Origin: Heterohyrax brucei
Lineage: Eukaryota > Chordata > Mammalia > Hyracoidea > Procaviidae
Direction: 5' to 3'
Length of the DNA: 64,000 bases
Assembly: GCA_028571685.1 (NCBI GenBank)
Contig: CM053141.1
Location: 137,234,833 to 137,298,832, forward strand
Within the stretch, counting starts at the first letter, position 1, and each line of letters begins with the position of its first letter. This document shows positions 22,817 to 35,358 of the stretch, piece after piece. Both the position numbers and the translations under genes were made by a program. The notes beneath the pieces are model-generated. The model saw only the letters and a list, made by a program, of their open reading frames with translations. It was not told where the DNA came from and did no database searches.

Positions 22817-23448
22817 TAGAAGGTACAAATAACCCAACTAAGAAATGAGATGGGAGATTTTACAATAGACCCAGCTGAAATAAAAAACATCATAATAGAA
22901 TACTATGAAAGTCTGTACTCTAACAGGTTGAAAACCTAGAGGAAATGGACACATTTCTAGATTCATATCACCCACCAAGACTGTCACAAGGAGAAGTAGA
23001 TCAACTTAATAAATCTATCACAAAGTAAGGATTTGAAAAAGTCATAAAAAACCTACCAACCAAAAATAGTCCTGGCCCAGATGGTTTCACTGGAGAATTC
23101 TACCAAACTTTTAGAGAAGAGTTAACTCTGATACTATCAAGGCTATTTCACATCATAGAAAGGGATGGAATACTCCCAAATTCATTCTATGAAGCCAGCA
23201 TAACCCTGATACCAAAACCAGGGAAAGATCACATAAAAAAAGAAAACTACAGACCAGTAATCACTCGTGAACCTATACACAAAAATCTTCAACAAAATTC
23301 TAGTCAATAGAATTCAACAGCACATAAAAAAATAATTCATCATGATCAAGTTTGTTTCATTCCGGGGCTGCAAGGCTGGTTCAACATCAGAAAAACAATT
23401 AATGTAATCAACCACATTAACAACACAAAAGATAAGAATCACCTGATT

Positions 23449-23832
23449 TTGTCAGTGGATGCAGAAAAGGCATTTGACAAAGTCCAACACCCATTCATGC
23501 TTAAAACTCTGAGAAAAATAGGAATTGAGGGGAAATTCCTCAATGCAATCAGTAGCATCTATGCAAAGCCAACTGCTTTCATCATCCTGAATGGTGAAAG
23601 ACTGAAAGAATTCCCTTTGAGAATGAGAACTGGACAAAGATGCCCACTCTCATCACTTCTATTAAACATTGTGCTAGAAGTTCTAGCCATAGCAATTAGA
23701 CAAGACAAAGAAATAAAGGGCATCCGTATTGGCACTGAAAAAGTTAAAATCTCCCTATTTGCAGATGATATGGTCGTTTATGCAGAGCATCCAAAGGAAT
23801 CCATACGTAATCTATTGGAACCAATAGATTAG
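23449..23832 (+). pseudogene. L1 ORF2p reverse-transcriptase core fragment (element 2)
   Basis: 127 codons of the reverse-transcriptase palm. Motif [11 protein letters not shown], is at residues 4-13. The usual QGCPLSP appears as QRCPLSS (63-69). The catalytic FADD is at 104-107 and followed by MVVYAE. Key aspartates are intact, but the block is separated from the fingers (about 22990-23440) and thumb by stops. Confidence 0.9.
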
Positions 23833-23874
23833 TTTAGCAAAATAAGAGGATACAAGATAAACATAAGTAAATCA

Positions 23875-24348
23875 GTGAGATTCCTTTGTACGAACAGTGA
23901 GATTATTAAAGAAGAAATCACCAAAACAATTCCATTTACTATAGCCCCCAAGAAGATCAAGTACCCAGGAATAAATCTAACTAGAGAAATAAGAGAGCTT
24001 TACAAAGACAACTACAAGCCCTTACTACAAGAAACTAAGAGAGACTTAGATAAATGGGGAAACCTACCTTGCTCATGGATAGGAAGACTCAGCATTGTGA
24101 AAATCTCTATTTTACCCAAAGCAATCTACTTATATTATGCAATCCCAATACAAATTCTAGTGACATTTTTTAATGAGATGGAGAAACAAATCATCAACTT
24201 TGTTTGGAATTGGAAGAAACCTCAGATAAGTAAAGCACTACTGAAGAAGAAGAACACACTGGGAGACCTCTCACTACCTGACTTTAGAACCTGTTACACT
24301 GCCACAGTAGTCAAAACAGGCTATGTACTGGTACTAGACTGGTACTAG
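23875..24348 (+). pseudogene. L1 ORF2p thumb and post-RT region (element 2)
   Basis: 157 codons, the longest open frame in the window. It starts within the segment after FADD, with KIKYPGINLTREIRELYKDN (family usual KMKYLGINLTKEVKDLY.EN), then WGNLPCSWIGRLSIVKI and IYLYYAIPIQI, typical of mammalian L1. The remaining C-terminal region to about 25470 is present in scattered frames. Confidence 0.9.
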
Positions 24349-25801
24349 ACCAATGGAGTAGAGTTGAGACCCCAGAGATGACACCATCCTCCTACAAATG
24401 GTTGATATTTAACAAAAGCCTCAGAATCTTAAACTGGAGTAAGAACAGTCTGTTTAAAAAATGGTGCTGGCAAAATTGGATACCCATCTGCAAAAAATTG
24501 AAATAAGACTCATATCTCACACCTTATATAAAAACCAACTCAAAGTGGATAAAAGACCTAAATATCAAATCTGAAATGATAAAGCTCATCCAAGATAAAA
24601 TAAGATCAACATGGAAGTTTTAATACACAATGTAGACAGACTTCAAAATCTGACAAAGAAAGCATGATTGACGGAAGAGAAAACAGATAAACAGGAACTA
24701 CTAACAATCAAACGCTTTTGCTCATCCAAAGACTTCATTAAAAGAATTAAAAGACCACTTACAGAATGGGAAAAAATATTTGGCAACTATATGTCAGATT
24801 GACATCTGATCTCCATAATTTGCAAGGTATTACAAAATATCAACAAGAAAAGGATAAATAATCCAATTAAGCGATGGGCAAAGAAGATGGACAGACATTT
24901 ATCTAAAGAGGATATATCTAAGCAGCTGAAAGACACATGCAGAATTGCTCATGATCATTAGCTATTAAAGAAATTCAAATCAGAACTACAATGAGATACC
25001 ATCTCATCCCAACAAGGTTGGCCATGATCCAAAAAACATGAAACAACAAATGCTGGTGAGTCTGTGGAGAAACTGGAACTCTCCTACACTGCAGGTGGGA
25101 ATGTAAAATGGTACAACCTCTTTGCAAAATAATCTAGCGCTTCCTTAAAAACCTGGAAATAGAACATTTGATCCTGTAATTCCACTGCTTGGAATTTATC
25201 CTTCAGAAACAAAGGTTGTCACATGAACAGACACATGTACATAAATGTTTGTTGCAGCACAGTCCACAATAGCAAAATGTTGGAATCAATCCTGATGCTC
25301 ATCAACAGATGAATGGATAAGCAAATTCTGGTACATACACTCAATGGAACACTATGCTATGATACAATGACAATTTTAGAAAACGTCTCATGACATGGTC
25401 TTATTTGGAAGGGATCATGCTGAGTGAAATCAATCAGTGTCAAAAGGACAAATTTTGTGTGACACCCCTGTTATAAGGACTTAACTAGAGAATTCTCCAC
25501 AGAAGAAAATAACTGTGTTGGTTTGATGGGTGGGTGGGGAGCTGAAGGTTTATCATAGAGGAGATAATTGATAGATGTCAGAAATTTTATTCTTTTACTG
25601 CAATTAATTAAAAAAACAAAATTAAAAAAAAAATAGTAGCCAAGAAAGAAAAAATTTTTAATGGAGTGAAAGGCAAGGTGATACCAAGAAATAACATAAT
25701 GGTTCAAGTAGTAGACAGCAGATAAAAGGTAACTTTGACGAATGGTGAGACAATACACACTGTTGAGGAAGTATGTACACCTCTTACAAGGAAAGCTCCA
25801 C

Positions 25802-25971
25802 CCAAACCCAAAAAACCAAAGCCACTGCCATTGATTCGATTCCGGCTTATAGCTGCCCTGTAGACAGAGTAGAACTGCCCCCAGAGAGTTTCCAAGGAGC
25901 ACTTGGTGGATTTGAACTGCTAACCTTCTGGTAGCAGCTGTAGCACTTCACGACTACATCACCAGGGTTTC
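25802..25971 (-). mobile_element. AfroSINE, short type
   Basis: Reverse copy ending 'actacatcaccagggtttc'. Interrupts the 3' UTR of L1 element 2; flanks 'ggaaagctcca' and 'ggaagttccat' are a probable diverged target duplication. Confidence 0.92.
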
Positions 25972-26735
25972 TGGAAGTTCCATAGACACATTCAGACTCC
26001 TGGAGGGACCAAATTACTGGGCTGAGTACTGTGGGGACCACGGTCTCAGACAACATCTAGCTTAACTGATATAATTTATAAAGAAAAAGGTTTACATTCT
26101 ACTGTGGCGAATAGTGTCTAGGGTCTTATAAAAGCCTGTGAGTGGTGATCTAAGATACTCCATTAGTCTTACTCCTTCAGGAGCAAGGAAGCATGAAGAA
26201 TACTAAAGTTATAAGGCAAAGGTTAGTCCCAAAGACTAATGGACTATGTCTACAACAGCCTTCACAAGACTGAATCCTGTACAACTAGATGGTGCATGAC
26301 TACAACTGGTAACTGCTTTGACAGAGAGGGTCCCAGACAGAGCTGGAAAACAATGTAGAGCAAAATTCTATACCAAAAAGAAAAATCAGCCTTGCTGACC
26401 TGACAGGGCTGGAGAAACCCTGAAAGTATGGCCTCTGGAAACCTTTACAACTCAGCGATTAAGTCATTCTTGAGGTTTTCACCCCTCAGCCAGAGAATAA
26501 ACTGGTCCATAAAACAAAACCTAATGAAAGTGGCAGGCCAGCCCAGAGATAAGAACTGGAAGGTAAGAGGGACAGGAAAGCTGTTAATAGGGAACCCAAC
26601 ATTGAAAAGGGAAAGTGTTGATCTGCTGTGAGATTGTTAAACCATATCTTCAAACAATATATGTACTAACTGTTTAATGATAAATTGGTTTGTTCCATAA
26701 ACTGTCATCTAAAGTACAATAAAAAAGAAAAAAAA

Positions 26736-27109
26736 ATTACACATGTATAGCACAGGTTTTTGAATCCTGGAGGCATATTAGAATCACCAGGAGAACATTT
26801 AAAGATGTCCCTAATTTGGCTCAACCTCCAGAGATTCTGATGTAATTGGTCTAACTAGGAACAGACACTGGTTTATTTTTTGTTTATTTTGTGTAAGTTT
26901 TCCAATCAATTCTCACATGTGTGCATAGGTACAAATCACTATATGCAGGAATGGGATTCTGTCAAGTTCTTTAGACAGTTAATTGGGCATTTGTTAAAAA
27001 GATACTGAGGAAGACAGAGCTACTCTGTAACCCCAACTCACACCAAAACTGGAAATGCTTTTAAAAGGGGGAAGTTCTAAGAATTTTTCCCACTAGCTTG
27101 TAAAACATA
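26736..27109. other. Sequence without recognised features
   Basis: No gene recognised. 26740-26860 may be a MIR-like or other ancient repeat, unresolved. Confidence 0.35.
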
Positions 27110-27305
27110 ATAGAGGATAATGTTTAAAACCCTGGACTTTGGAATTAGAATGATTTGACTTTGCATTTCATCTCTGCTGTTTAGTAGTTTTAAAATTTGA
27201 TACAACAATATCTACCTTATGTCATATCTCTGAGGCTGCATGTGAGTGTTAGATGAAGTCAGCCATGTAAATCATCTACCACATACCAATTGCTCACTAA
27301 TGAAT
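27110..27305 (+). repeat. MIR
   Basis: 'aaaccctggactttggaatt', 'catttcatctctgctgttta' and 'gtgagtgttagatgaagtca' in the MIR order. One of the better preserved MIRs here. Confidence 0.65.
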
Positions 27306-29594
27306 TGCTTTTTCTGATCTAATCATTAGCACTTAAAGCCCAGTCCCTTTACTATATACTTCAAACCCAGTTCCTTTACAGACATACCCATGTAACACTG
27401 ACAGCTACCTTAAGAGAAAAACTAAAATAAAGGAATTTAGTAAAAGAACTGAGAAGTAAAATTTGTGATGAGACAGAAAATTACAGCTAAAACCAAATGA
27501 TCAATTTCATGCTGTACTCACTTATTCAAAAGCAAGTTTAGTTATCAACTTACGTATTCCTTAAATATACCACTTTGGTATAGACCGAATTTTATAGAAA
27601 GAAATTAAGAGATTTTATGCCAATTCCAAACTGTTAAAATGAGACCATCTTGAAATAAATCCAAGAGAAATGTAAACCTTATGAACTTTTGAAAGATTAT
27701 CCCTGATCTCATTTTCACAACTTGAGAAGTAGTTTAAGAAACCCTAAAGAGCAACTTTTTCCAAAGAAAAACATTAATGTTATAGCCCTCCTTTCTCAAA
27801 CTAAATCCAAAGGGGTGAGGTTAAACTTGATTAAAGCTCTCAGCCCCACGAAACCAGTTTCACAGAACTTGAGCCCTGCATATATTATGAATGATCTCAG
27901 TAACATCAATAAAAGATCTCTTAGGCCACCTTCTTTTAAATTTTACAGCTGGAGTGAGAGATGTGCTAGCCGTTTTCCCAACCTCTAAAAATATTGCCTT
28001 ACAGAGCAGTCTCTGTAAGACAGATCTGTTTGCGTCGGCTTCCCCTGCTCTCTGCCTCACGTGGGAGTACTTGCAAATAGAGCGCCTGGAGGGATCAACA
28101 CAGAGTTTTCTAAAGCAAACATAACACAAGTGCTATTCATGGGTTACACACTCCACAGCTGTAATATGAAATGTGTAGGAGCAGCCTCTAATGGCATTCA
28201 AATCATGTACTAACAGTTCTCAAGTGTCAGGTGTTTTTCATTTTATAGCTAGGGGAAGAGATACTCATGTGCTGATTTCCTACACTGAACAGCTTTGTAA
28301 CCCCTGCCGAGTGCAGGCGCTCCGTGTTTCTCACTCTCTATTATGTCAGATGAATGCCGCAGTTAGAGGCCGGAAAGGACATGTGCTCCCAGTTCAGATT
28401 TGTTTTTTTTTTTTTTTTTTCTTCCAGCCATCTCTAAGCATTTCGGTGACACAGATTTTGTGTGTGTGCATGAAATTGAAAACTCATAATGCATGTATCA
28501 ATGTTAAACTTTGCATAAAAGACTGCAGACACATATTTTTCTATCTGGGTCTAATTTAATACTTCTGTATACACTTTGATCTTATTGAAGGTTTGCATTT
28601 TAAAAAATGGCCTCTTGTGGTGCCCCAGATGGCTGCCTGTCAAACCCAAGCATCAAGCTAACTATAAATAATGTGGGTTCTTGCTGGAACAATGAGGTTC
28701 GCATTATACATGCTGAGGGAATTAAGATACATTTTATTTATTTAAATAGCTATTTCTTCTACTTTTGTTTCTTAACTAGAAATGTGACTTGGTCATAGAC
28801 TATAACAGAGACTATTATATATAATAACATCAAAAGGTACATTATGTATGTTATATCAATAATTTCAGTTTAGAATGAAGGCATGTGTAAAAGCATATCT
28901 GGAGTTAGTCATTCCCCATTATACTATCTAAATATTTGGGGTTCAGTAAAATCTAAAACATGTTTCATCAAACACTTTTTCCATTTCATTTTAACTGTGT
29001 ATTTCAAGGCCATTCAGTCCATTTGTACCCAATTCTCTTGTGTTAACCTCATTAGGACAGTGTTTTTGTAAACAACAAATCCTAGTATGCAAGAAGATTT
29101 ATGGTCCCTTTAAAGCCATTTATCTTAATTTCAAAAGGCAATTGGAAGACTTTCCTTCCATGGTGAATTTTGAACATCTCCTTTAAGGGGAAATGAACAA
29201 AACTGCTTGTTGTCTGAATACAAAATAGAACTGTACGTGTTCTACTTTGTATTCCATTAACCAAGTTAAGAAATAAAATATTTTCAAAGATTTTGAAAAA
29301 AATTTAAAAACTTGACTACATAAAGTTCTAGGTCTACAGTTTTGGGCAAAGAGAATACTTCTCTGGTGATTTTGTTTGTTTCTTCTAATATTTGAAGTCT
29401 GTTTGTTGTCTTCATTGCATGGCTCAAGTAAGCTGGATCTCTGATGAGTAGCCAAGAGAAACATATACTAATAAATTAACAACTGTGTTTGCAAGTAACT
29501 ATGTAGCACTTGCATTTTATAAACAGTTCCAGAGAAAAGATAGTAAAAAGTGAACCACAGGAAAAAGTAATATGTAATCTTGTTAGGTATTGCT
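27306..29594. other. Repeat-free island, 2.3 kb
   Basis: No interspersed repeat recognised, apart from a T18 run near 28403. Several overlapping frames of 60-122 codons on both strands (for example 27860-28129 minus, 28191-28559 plus) have no domain signature. CpGs cluster at 28000-28400. Candidate regulatory or conserved non-coding sequence; no function assigned. Confidence 0.45.
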
Positions 29595-29606
29595 GTATAG
29601 TTAATG

Positions 29607-29767
29607 GACACCCTGGTGTTATAGTGGTTAAACGCTATAACTGCTAACCAAAATGTCAGCAGTTCAAATCCACTGGGTGCTCCTTGCAAACTCTATGGAG
29701 ACAGTTCTACTCTGACCTACAGGGCCGCTATGAGTCAGAATCGACTAGATGGCAGTGACTTCTCACA
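29607..29767 (+). mobile_element. AfroSINE, short type, with target-site duplication
   Basis: Flanked by 'tatagttaatg' at 29596-29606 and 29768-29778 (11 of 11). Internal 'gctaaccaaaatgtcagcag'. Confidence 0.95.
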
Positions 29768-29969
29768 TATAGTTAATGTCTATATTCTATGAAGGCAGAA
29801 AAAGTGTATTGGGTAAGGACTGACAGAACATTCTTGATGTTTAAATAATAACATGGGTGATGAGATGAGAAGACACAGTGTGAGGTTCTTTTTACTCCCC
29901 TGTCCCTATTCCAGGTCCACTCACACCCCCACTACCCTCCCAAACACATGCCCAGGAATTAAGAGAATA

Positions 29970-30105
29970 TTTGATATGGTAGAATTTCCTAGCTCTGCCT
30001 CTTTGCAGCTTTATAATCTTAGAGAAGTTAGTTAACCCTTCTAGAACTGTGTCTTCCGATGTAAGTATAAGGCACATGCATACTGCTTAAGCCACCTTGT
30101 TATAA
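29970..30105 (+). repeat. MIR fragment
   Basis: 'tcctagctctgcctctttgc', then 'gagaagttagttaacccttc' match the MIR body. Confidence 0.55.
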
Positions 30106-30178
30106 GAAATCGACATAGTGTACACAATGTGTCTATCCAAAACAGTTGAACAAATAAAATTAGCTATTATGATTATGA

Positions 30179-30344
30179 AACCCTGGTAGCAGAGTGGTTA
30201 AGGGCTATGTCTGCTAACTAAGAGGGTGGCAGATCAGATCTGCCAGGTGCTCCTTGGAAACGCGATGAAGCACTTCTCCTCTGTCCTATAGGGTTGATGT
30301 GAGTTGGAATCAACTCAGAGGCAGTGAGTTCAGTTTGATTTTGG
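30179..30344 (+). mobile_element. AfroSINE, short type
   Basis: 'gaaaccctggtagcagagtg' to 'cagtttgattttgg'. Flanks 'attatgattatgaaa' and 'attctgattataaa' are a probable target duplication. Confidence 0.92.
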
Positions 30345-30360
30345 TTATTCTGATTATAAA

Positions 30361-31238
30361 TTAAGTAAACTTCCCCTTCAACGGTAGCACTATAAATAAT
30401 CACACAACAGATTGGCAAGGAGATAGAATCGCCTTAAGAGTTTCCTTCAGAGGAGACAAATGTTTTTCAGCATCAACTCTCCATGTGGAAACTAGGCCAG
30501 GAAAAACAGCAAGGAAAGAGACAGAATGATGACTTCGTGGAGCTGTTGAACTCTTAGACCATCACAGAGTTCTTGACCAGATTTGCTTGCACTGTGTGCA
30601 TTAATATTTGCATTATATTTATCCATGTATTACCTTTTTAACAATGTGCAATAGACTATAATTCTCAAAGTGCTTTCTAACAAAAAATCCTGACTTGACA
30701 GCCCTTACCAGGACTTTCATGTAAGTGTACAACTATGTAACATACTAGAGACCATATAATAACTAGGTCCTAAGAAAATTCACAAGAGATTGCTACAAGG
30801 CATGAGAAGAAGCCAAAATTAAGGTACAGGATGTCTTTGATTTCCCTACTCCACTTAACCAGAGTAGGATTTTTTAATGTATTGTTGTTTGTGTCAGAGG
30901 ACCATATTTAATAAACTGCTTATTTCATGTATAAAAACAAGTTTAAAAATCATAAGTCTAGTGCCACCTTTCATGCTACAGATGCTTAAATTGACCCTAG
31001 AGGTTAGGTGAGACCCAGAAGTTCCTGAGGAACATAAGTGGCAGACTTGCAATTCTGGCCCCTTGATCTGGATTTGATCAACTTTTCCTTATACTACAGT
31101 GTATCCTTACTTCTCTTTTCCCTCTAACAGCAAATATCTACATTTCTCTTGATAGCATTAAAATTATTTTTCCAGGGACTTAGGCTTCAAATCTGAATTT
31201 CAAGCCAATTACCAAAGTTTTCCATTATTTCTAAGTAG
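30361..31238. other. Sequence without recognised genes
   Basis: 30950-31090 may hold a diverged MIR ('ggcagacttgcaattctggc'). Nothing else recognised. Confidence 0.4.
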
Positions 31239-31290
31239 CCAAGCCAAGTGCCGTCGAGTCGGATCCGACTCATGGCGACCCTAGGGGCCA
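31239..31290 (-). mobile_element. AfroSINE/RTE tail, 5'-truncated
   Basis: About 50 bp. Reversed it ends 'gactcgacggcacttggctt'. CpG sites are retained ('cgtcgagtcgg'), which suggests a young copy. Confidence 0.8.
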
Positions 31291-31549
31291 GGATATACTA
31301 TTACCCTATGCATGGAACCAAAAGTAAATAAAGACTTTCTAATAACATTTCTTAGAGAATACTCATATTCCTTTGTATTGTCTAAGAGATGTGATTTGTT
31401 CTCCCACCTCTTTATACCCCTCAGACTTACAGGTATGACCATAGTACGGGATTCAAGAAGGAGGTTGATATTGGTTGGTTTTCCTGTTGGCTTACATAAC
31501 CTTAGCCAAGGAAAGAGTTTCTTTCAGAGGAGGGGTTTTTTAATATCCT

Positions 31550-31832
31550 AATTTGGCTGTAATAAAATATTTCACAAGGGAGTGGTTTGTTTTTTAGTTT
31601 TTATTGGAGTTTAATTTTCTCCCAGATTTGAAAGCTAGGAGCTCAAATTTAGGGTGTTGGCACAGAGTTAGACTCTTCCTCTGTGGACTCTAGGGAAAGA
31701 TCCTTGTCTCTGTTTCTGCAGCCCCTGGTGTTTCTTAGCACCCTTGGCTGCTTGTAGATGCATGCTTGCTTTGCTTCTTCCTTCCCCTCTATTTGTCTGT
31801 GTCTGTGCTGCGTTTTTGTAAGATATAGCTAC
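31550..31832 (-). mobile_element. MaLR-like LTR fossil (antisense), partial
   Basis: Starts with the reverse of the LTR 3' end ('ggctgtaataaaatatttca'), followed by 'ttgaaagctaggagctcaaa' and a pyrimidine-rich part. A solitary LTR fragment, degraded and old; no internal genes. An RTE LINE adjoins it on the right. Confidence 0.5.
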
Positions 31833-32034
31833 AAAGGGAGCACTCTGGCTGTACTTCTTCCAAGACAGACTTGCTCATTCTCCTGGCAGTTCGTGGTATT
31901 GTTCAATATTCTTTGCCAAAATCGTAATCCAAAGCCATCAATTCTTCTTCTGTCTTCCTTATTCACAGTCCAGCTTTTGCATGTATATTAAGTAACTGAA
32001 AATATCATGGGTTGGGTCACATACACCTTAGTCT

Positions 32035-32319
32035 TCAAAATGACTTCTTTCCTTTTTGATATTTTAAAGAGATCTTTTGCAACAGATTTATCCAATGCAA
32101 TAAGTTGTTCAAGTTCTTGATTGCTACTTTCACTGGTATTGGTTGTAGGTTCAAGTAAAATGATACCCCTGACAACTTCAATTTTTTTTTTCTGTTTACC
32201 ATGATGTTGCTTATGAAGATTTTTATTTTCTTTATACTGAGGTTCAATCCATACTGAAAGCTGTAGTCTTTAATCTTCATCAGTAAGTGCTTCAAGTCCT
32301 CTTTACTTTCAGTAAACAA
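32035..32319 (-). pseudogene. RTE ORF2p C-terminal fragment
   Basis: 94 codons matching RTE/BovB protein downstream of the catalytic FADD motif: ESKEDLKHLLMKIKDYSFQYGLNLSIKKIKIF, with the family's usual EDLKxLL..K..S...GLxLNxKKTKI. It corresponds to the segment just after the palm. No FADD is seen in this frame. Confidence 0.8.
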
Positions 32320-32593
32320 GGCTGTGTCATCTGCATATCACAGGTTGTGAATGAATTTTCCCCAGTTCTGAAGCCCCATTCTTCTGCACCCATTTTGGCT
32401 TCTTGGATTACTTGCTCAGCATACAGACTGAATAAGTACCGTGAGGGTGAATGCATATCGCCCTGATCCACACCTGTCTTGATTTTAAGTTACAAAGTGT
32501 GCCCTAGTTCTGTTCAGATGACTGCCTCTTGATCTATGTGCAGATTCCTCATGAGCACAATTAAGTGTTCTGGAATTCCCATTCTTCACCTCA

Positions 32594-32833
32594 TTATTCA
32601 AAATTTGTTATGATCAACACAACTGAGTACCTTTGTATAGTCAGTATAGATAAGTAAACAACTTCCTGGTATTCTCTGCTTTCAGCCAAGATCCACCTGA
32701 CATCAGCAATGACATCCGTTGTTTCACAGCCTATTTTGAAACTGGCTTCAATTTCCGGCAGTTCTCTGTCAATGTACTGCTGCAACTGCTTTTGAATGAT
32801 CTTCAACAAAATTTTACTTAGTTGTGATATCAA
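32594..32833 (-). pseudogene. RTE reverse-transcriptase fragment
   Basis: 79 codons: KILLKIIQKQLQQYIDREL, then PEIEASFKIGCETTDVIADV and RWILAESREYQEVVYLS. This is the fingers-to-palm start of the RTE reverse transcriptase. It stops before the first catalytic aspartate motif (usually DYAKAFDCVDH), which is out of frame. Confidence 0.85.
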
Positions 32834-33123
32834 TTATGTTGGTCAATAATTTCTGCATTCTGTTGGATTACCTTTCTTGGGAATAGGCATAATTATAGAT
32901 GACCTCTTCCAGTTGGTTAACTTGGCATTTGTCTTCCAAATTTCCTGGCATAGATGAATAAGCATCTTCAGTGCTGCATCTCATTTTTGAAAAATCTCAG
33001 TTAGTATCCTATCAACTCCCAAAGCCTTGTTTAGCCAACGCCCTCAGTGCAATTTGGACTTCTTCCTTCAATGCCACCAGGTTTTGGTCATTTTACCTCC
33101 TGAAATGACTGAACATTGACCAA

Positions 33124-33357
33124 TTATTTTTGGTATAATGACTCTGTGTGTTCCTTCCACCTTCTTTTGATGTTTCCTGCTTCATTCAATATTGTAGAAT
33201 CCTTTAAAACTACATCTTGAGGCTTAATTTTTTTCTTCCATTTGTTTAGTTTGAGGAATGCCAAACATCTTCTGCCCTTTTGATTTTCATTTCTTTTTCT
33301 TTGCACATTATGTAATAATACTTTGTCTTTCAAGCCACCTTTTGAAATCATTATCAT
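33124..33357 (-). pseudogene. RTE linker fragment before reverse transcriptase
   Basis: 77 codons ending IKRRWKEHTESLYQK. The family typically has a W.EY.E.LY motif here, in the linker between endonuclease and reverse transcriptase. Confidence 0.75.
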
Positions 33358-33560
33358 TTCTTCTGTTCACTTTAGCTACTTAGCTTTAAGAGCAAGTTTC
33401 AGAGTCTTGTCTGACATTCATTTTGATCTTTTCTTTCTTTTCCTGTCTTTTTAATATTCTTTCACTTTCTTGATATGTGAAGTGCTTAATGTCTTCCCAT
33501 CTGGTCTTTGGTCATTAATGTTCAAAGCATCAAATCCATTCTTGAGGTGGTCTCCAAATT

Positions 33561-34197
33561 CAGATGACATATACTGAAGGTCACATTTTGGTTCTCAGTG
33601 ACTATCCCAACCCCTAACTTTTACTTTTTACCTGTATCATTTACAGTATTATGAACATTTATAATTATTTTTTAATTCTTGATTAGGAACTTATATATTA
33701 TTTTCAATGTCTGAAGAGTTGCTCTTCTTATAAAGCTTGGCAGAGACTGCCCCCAAGGAACTGAAAATATTCTTTCCCAGCTTACTCTGAAACTCTGGCA
33801 AGTCACCCAGGATCCACAAATCAGAGGCAAACATTTGGGATTTTGATCTGGAAATTCATACAGTGACATATTCCTTCTAGAAATAGTGGCTGCATCAATG
33901 ACAGGAAAATGAGGCTCCCGGGTCAGAAGTATGAGGTGTTAAGTGAAGCATCTCGCTCTCTAAGACAAGACTATATATCTGCTTCAACAGATTACTTCTG
34001 GGTTGATGAGCTGGAAATTTTCCCACACACTTAACCTCTATCCTAGTTCTTCAGTCCAACCAGGCAGGCACAAATTACCCAATAAGTAAGGTACACACAG
34101 ATGTGCTTGTGCTTACTTGTTAACCTCCAATGCCCAATTTCCCTGTTCTTCACCACATCAGAGATGTTATTATTGTGTTGTTATATAAATTATTATT
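33561..34197. other. Sequence without recognised features
   Basis: No gene or named repeat. The 65-codon minus frame at 33672-33869 has no domain. Confidence 0.35.
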
Positions 34198-34396
34198 GTT
34201 GTTACATGCTGTGAGTCAGTTCTGACTCATAGAAACCCTATAGAACAGAGTAGAACTGCCCCATAGGGTTTCCTAGGCTGAGATCTTTATGGGAGTAAGT
34301 TACCAGGTCCTTTCTCCCACATAGCCACTGGTGTGTTCAAACCTCCAAGTTTTCAGTTAGAAGCCAGGCACTTAACCATTGTGCCCCCAGGACTCC
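34198..34396 (-). mobile_element. AfroSINE, long type with extra central block
   Basis: Reverse copy; the block 'ctgagatctttatgggagta' is the reverse of the extra segment seen at 1560 and 46057. Confidence 0.88.
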
Positions 34397-35358
34397 TTGA
34401 ATTATTGTTACCATTTTACTATTGAGGAAATAGAATCCTAGATATGTTAGAAGGCTACTGAGCCAAGATTTGAAAATGAATCCATCTTAATCCATTCTTC
34501 TTTATCATACTGCTTCCCTAGGTTAGTAGTCAGTAAAAGTTGATTTTCTTTCACAAAAATCCTTTAGTAGACATGAAAATAAAGCTCAGAAGGTCAGGAC
34601 AGTATCCGCCACCTAAAACAGTGACATACATGTCAAGGAGAAAATAACGAACCAAAGACAATTATTGGTTTATCATTTTAGTGGTCAAATTAATTATATA
34701 TGCCTACAGTTTACATCCCTTTTTAATTCTTTCTAGAGAACCTAGCACAACCATATGTTCGTTTTAATAAATAATTGAGCATGTAGGTACTTTACAGTTA
34801 CTAGGTTAAACCAACTACCAAGTAGCAAGTACTGTAATGTACTCTGTGTATTTAAATTACACACAAAGTGAAAATAATCACTGGGCAAACATGGCAGAAG
34901 AGATCCCGATATTTAGAGTTGAAAAGTTTAAGTAAATCAAGGAAGTTATATATTTTATTTAATAGTTTTGGGCTGTGTTAGCATAAATAAAGCTCTAAGG
35001 ATTGGGAATTAGCATCTTGAGCTTATTTAACATTTATTTTAGATCATGACTCAGGAATAATTTGTCTGTAACTAAGAGGGTTTGGAAAAATTAGATGATC
35101 CAGAAAATAAAATCAGAGATGATTAAAAATTGAAAAATTCTTTAAAAGGAGTGAACTTAGCCTCCTAGAGAGAAAAGTAACTATAGATTCACTTAATAAG
35201 TGACTTCAAATACAAAAATCTTTAGTAAGCACCAGGTTTTGCTCTCTTCAGGGTATATGCCAAGGCAGAACAGACACGTATAGCAGCAAGCGAGAGCCTG
35301 GCTTGGAAAAAAAGTAACTTCTCTTCTCTAAGCTAAGGGAAGACAAGTAATAGCAAGG
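34397..35358. other. Sequence without recognised genes; weak MIR at its start
   Basis: 34400-34520 has the MIR-like 'attttactattgaggaaata'. The remainder is unassigned. Confidence 0.4.

Larger units (their letters stand above)
19736..26735 (+). mobile_element. L1 element 2, near full length but inactive
   Basis: About 7.0 kb including one nested AfroSINE. Order: a 5' UTR unlike that of element 1 (19736-20400), ORF1 (about 20405-21277), an inter-ORF spacer of about 400 bp, ORF2 (about 21690-25470), then a long 3' UTR split by a SINE (25472-25801 and 25972-26735). The 3' UTR ends with 'taaagtacaataaaaaagaa' and an A-rich tail. Reading frames contain many stops and shifts, so it cannot move itself. 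The 3' UTR type ('accacggtctcagacaacat', 'caactagatggtgcatgact') is one I associate with elephant L1s. Confidence 0.85.
31833..33560 (-). mobile_element. RTE/BovB-type LINE, longest copy in the window
   Basis: About 1.7 kb antisense, covering the RTE region from near the 3' end back past the reverse-transcriptase core into the endonuclease-RT linker. Recognisable landmarks on the plus strand are 'gtacttcttccaagacagac', 'aagtgcttcaagtcctcttt' and 'ttctgctttcagccaagatc'. Reading frames are broken. Truncated at both ends relative to a full RTE of about 3.2 kb. Confidence 0.85.

Noticed and set aside
25471-25902. 143-codon minus-strand frame, aromatic-rich
   Set aside because: Antisense to an L1 3' UTR and a nested SINE.
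28607-28798. Possible SINE start ('atggcctcttgtggtgcccc')
   Set aside because: Similarity to the AfroSINE head stops after a few bases; no internal or tail blocks follow.
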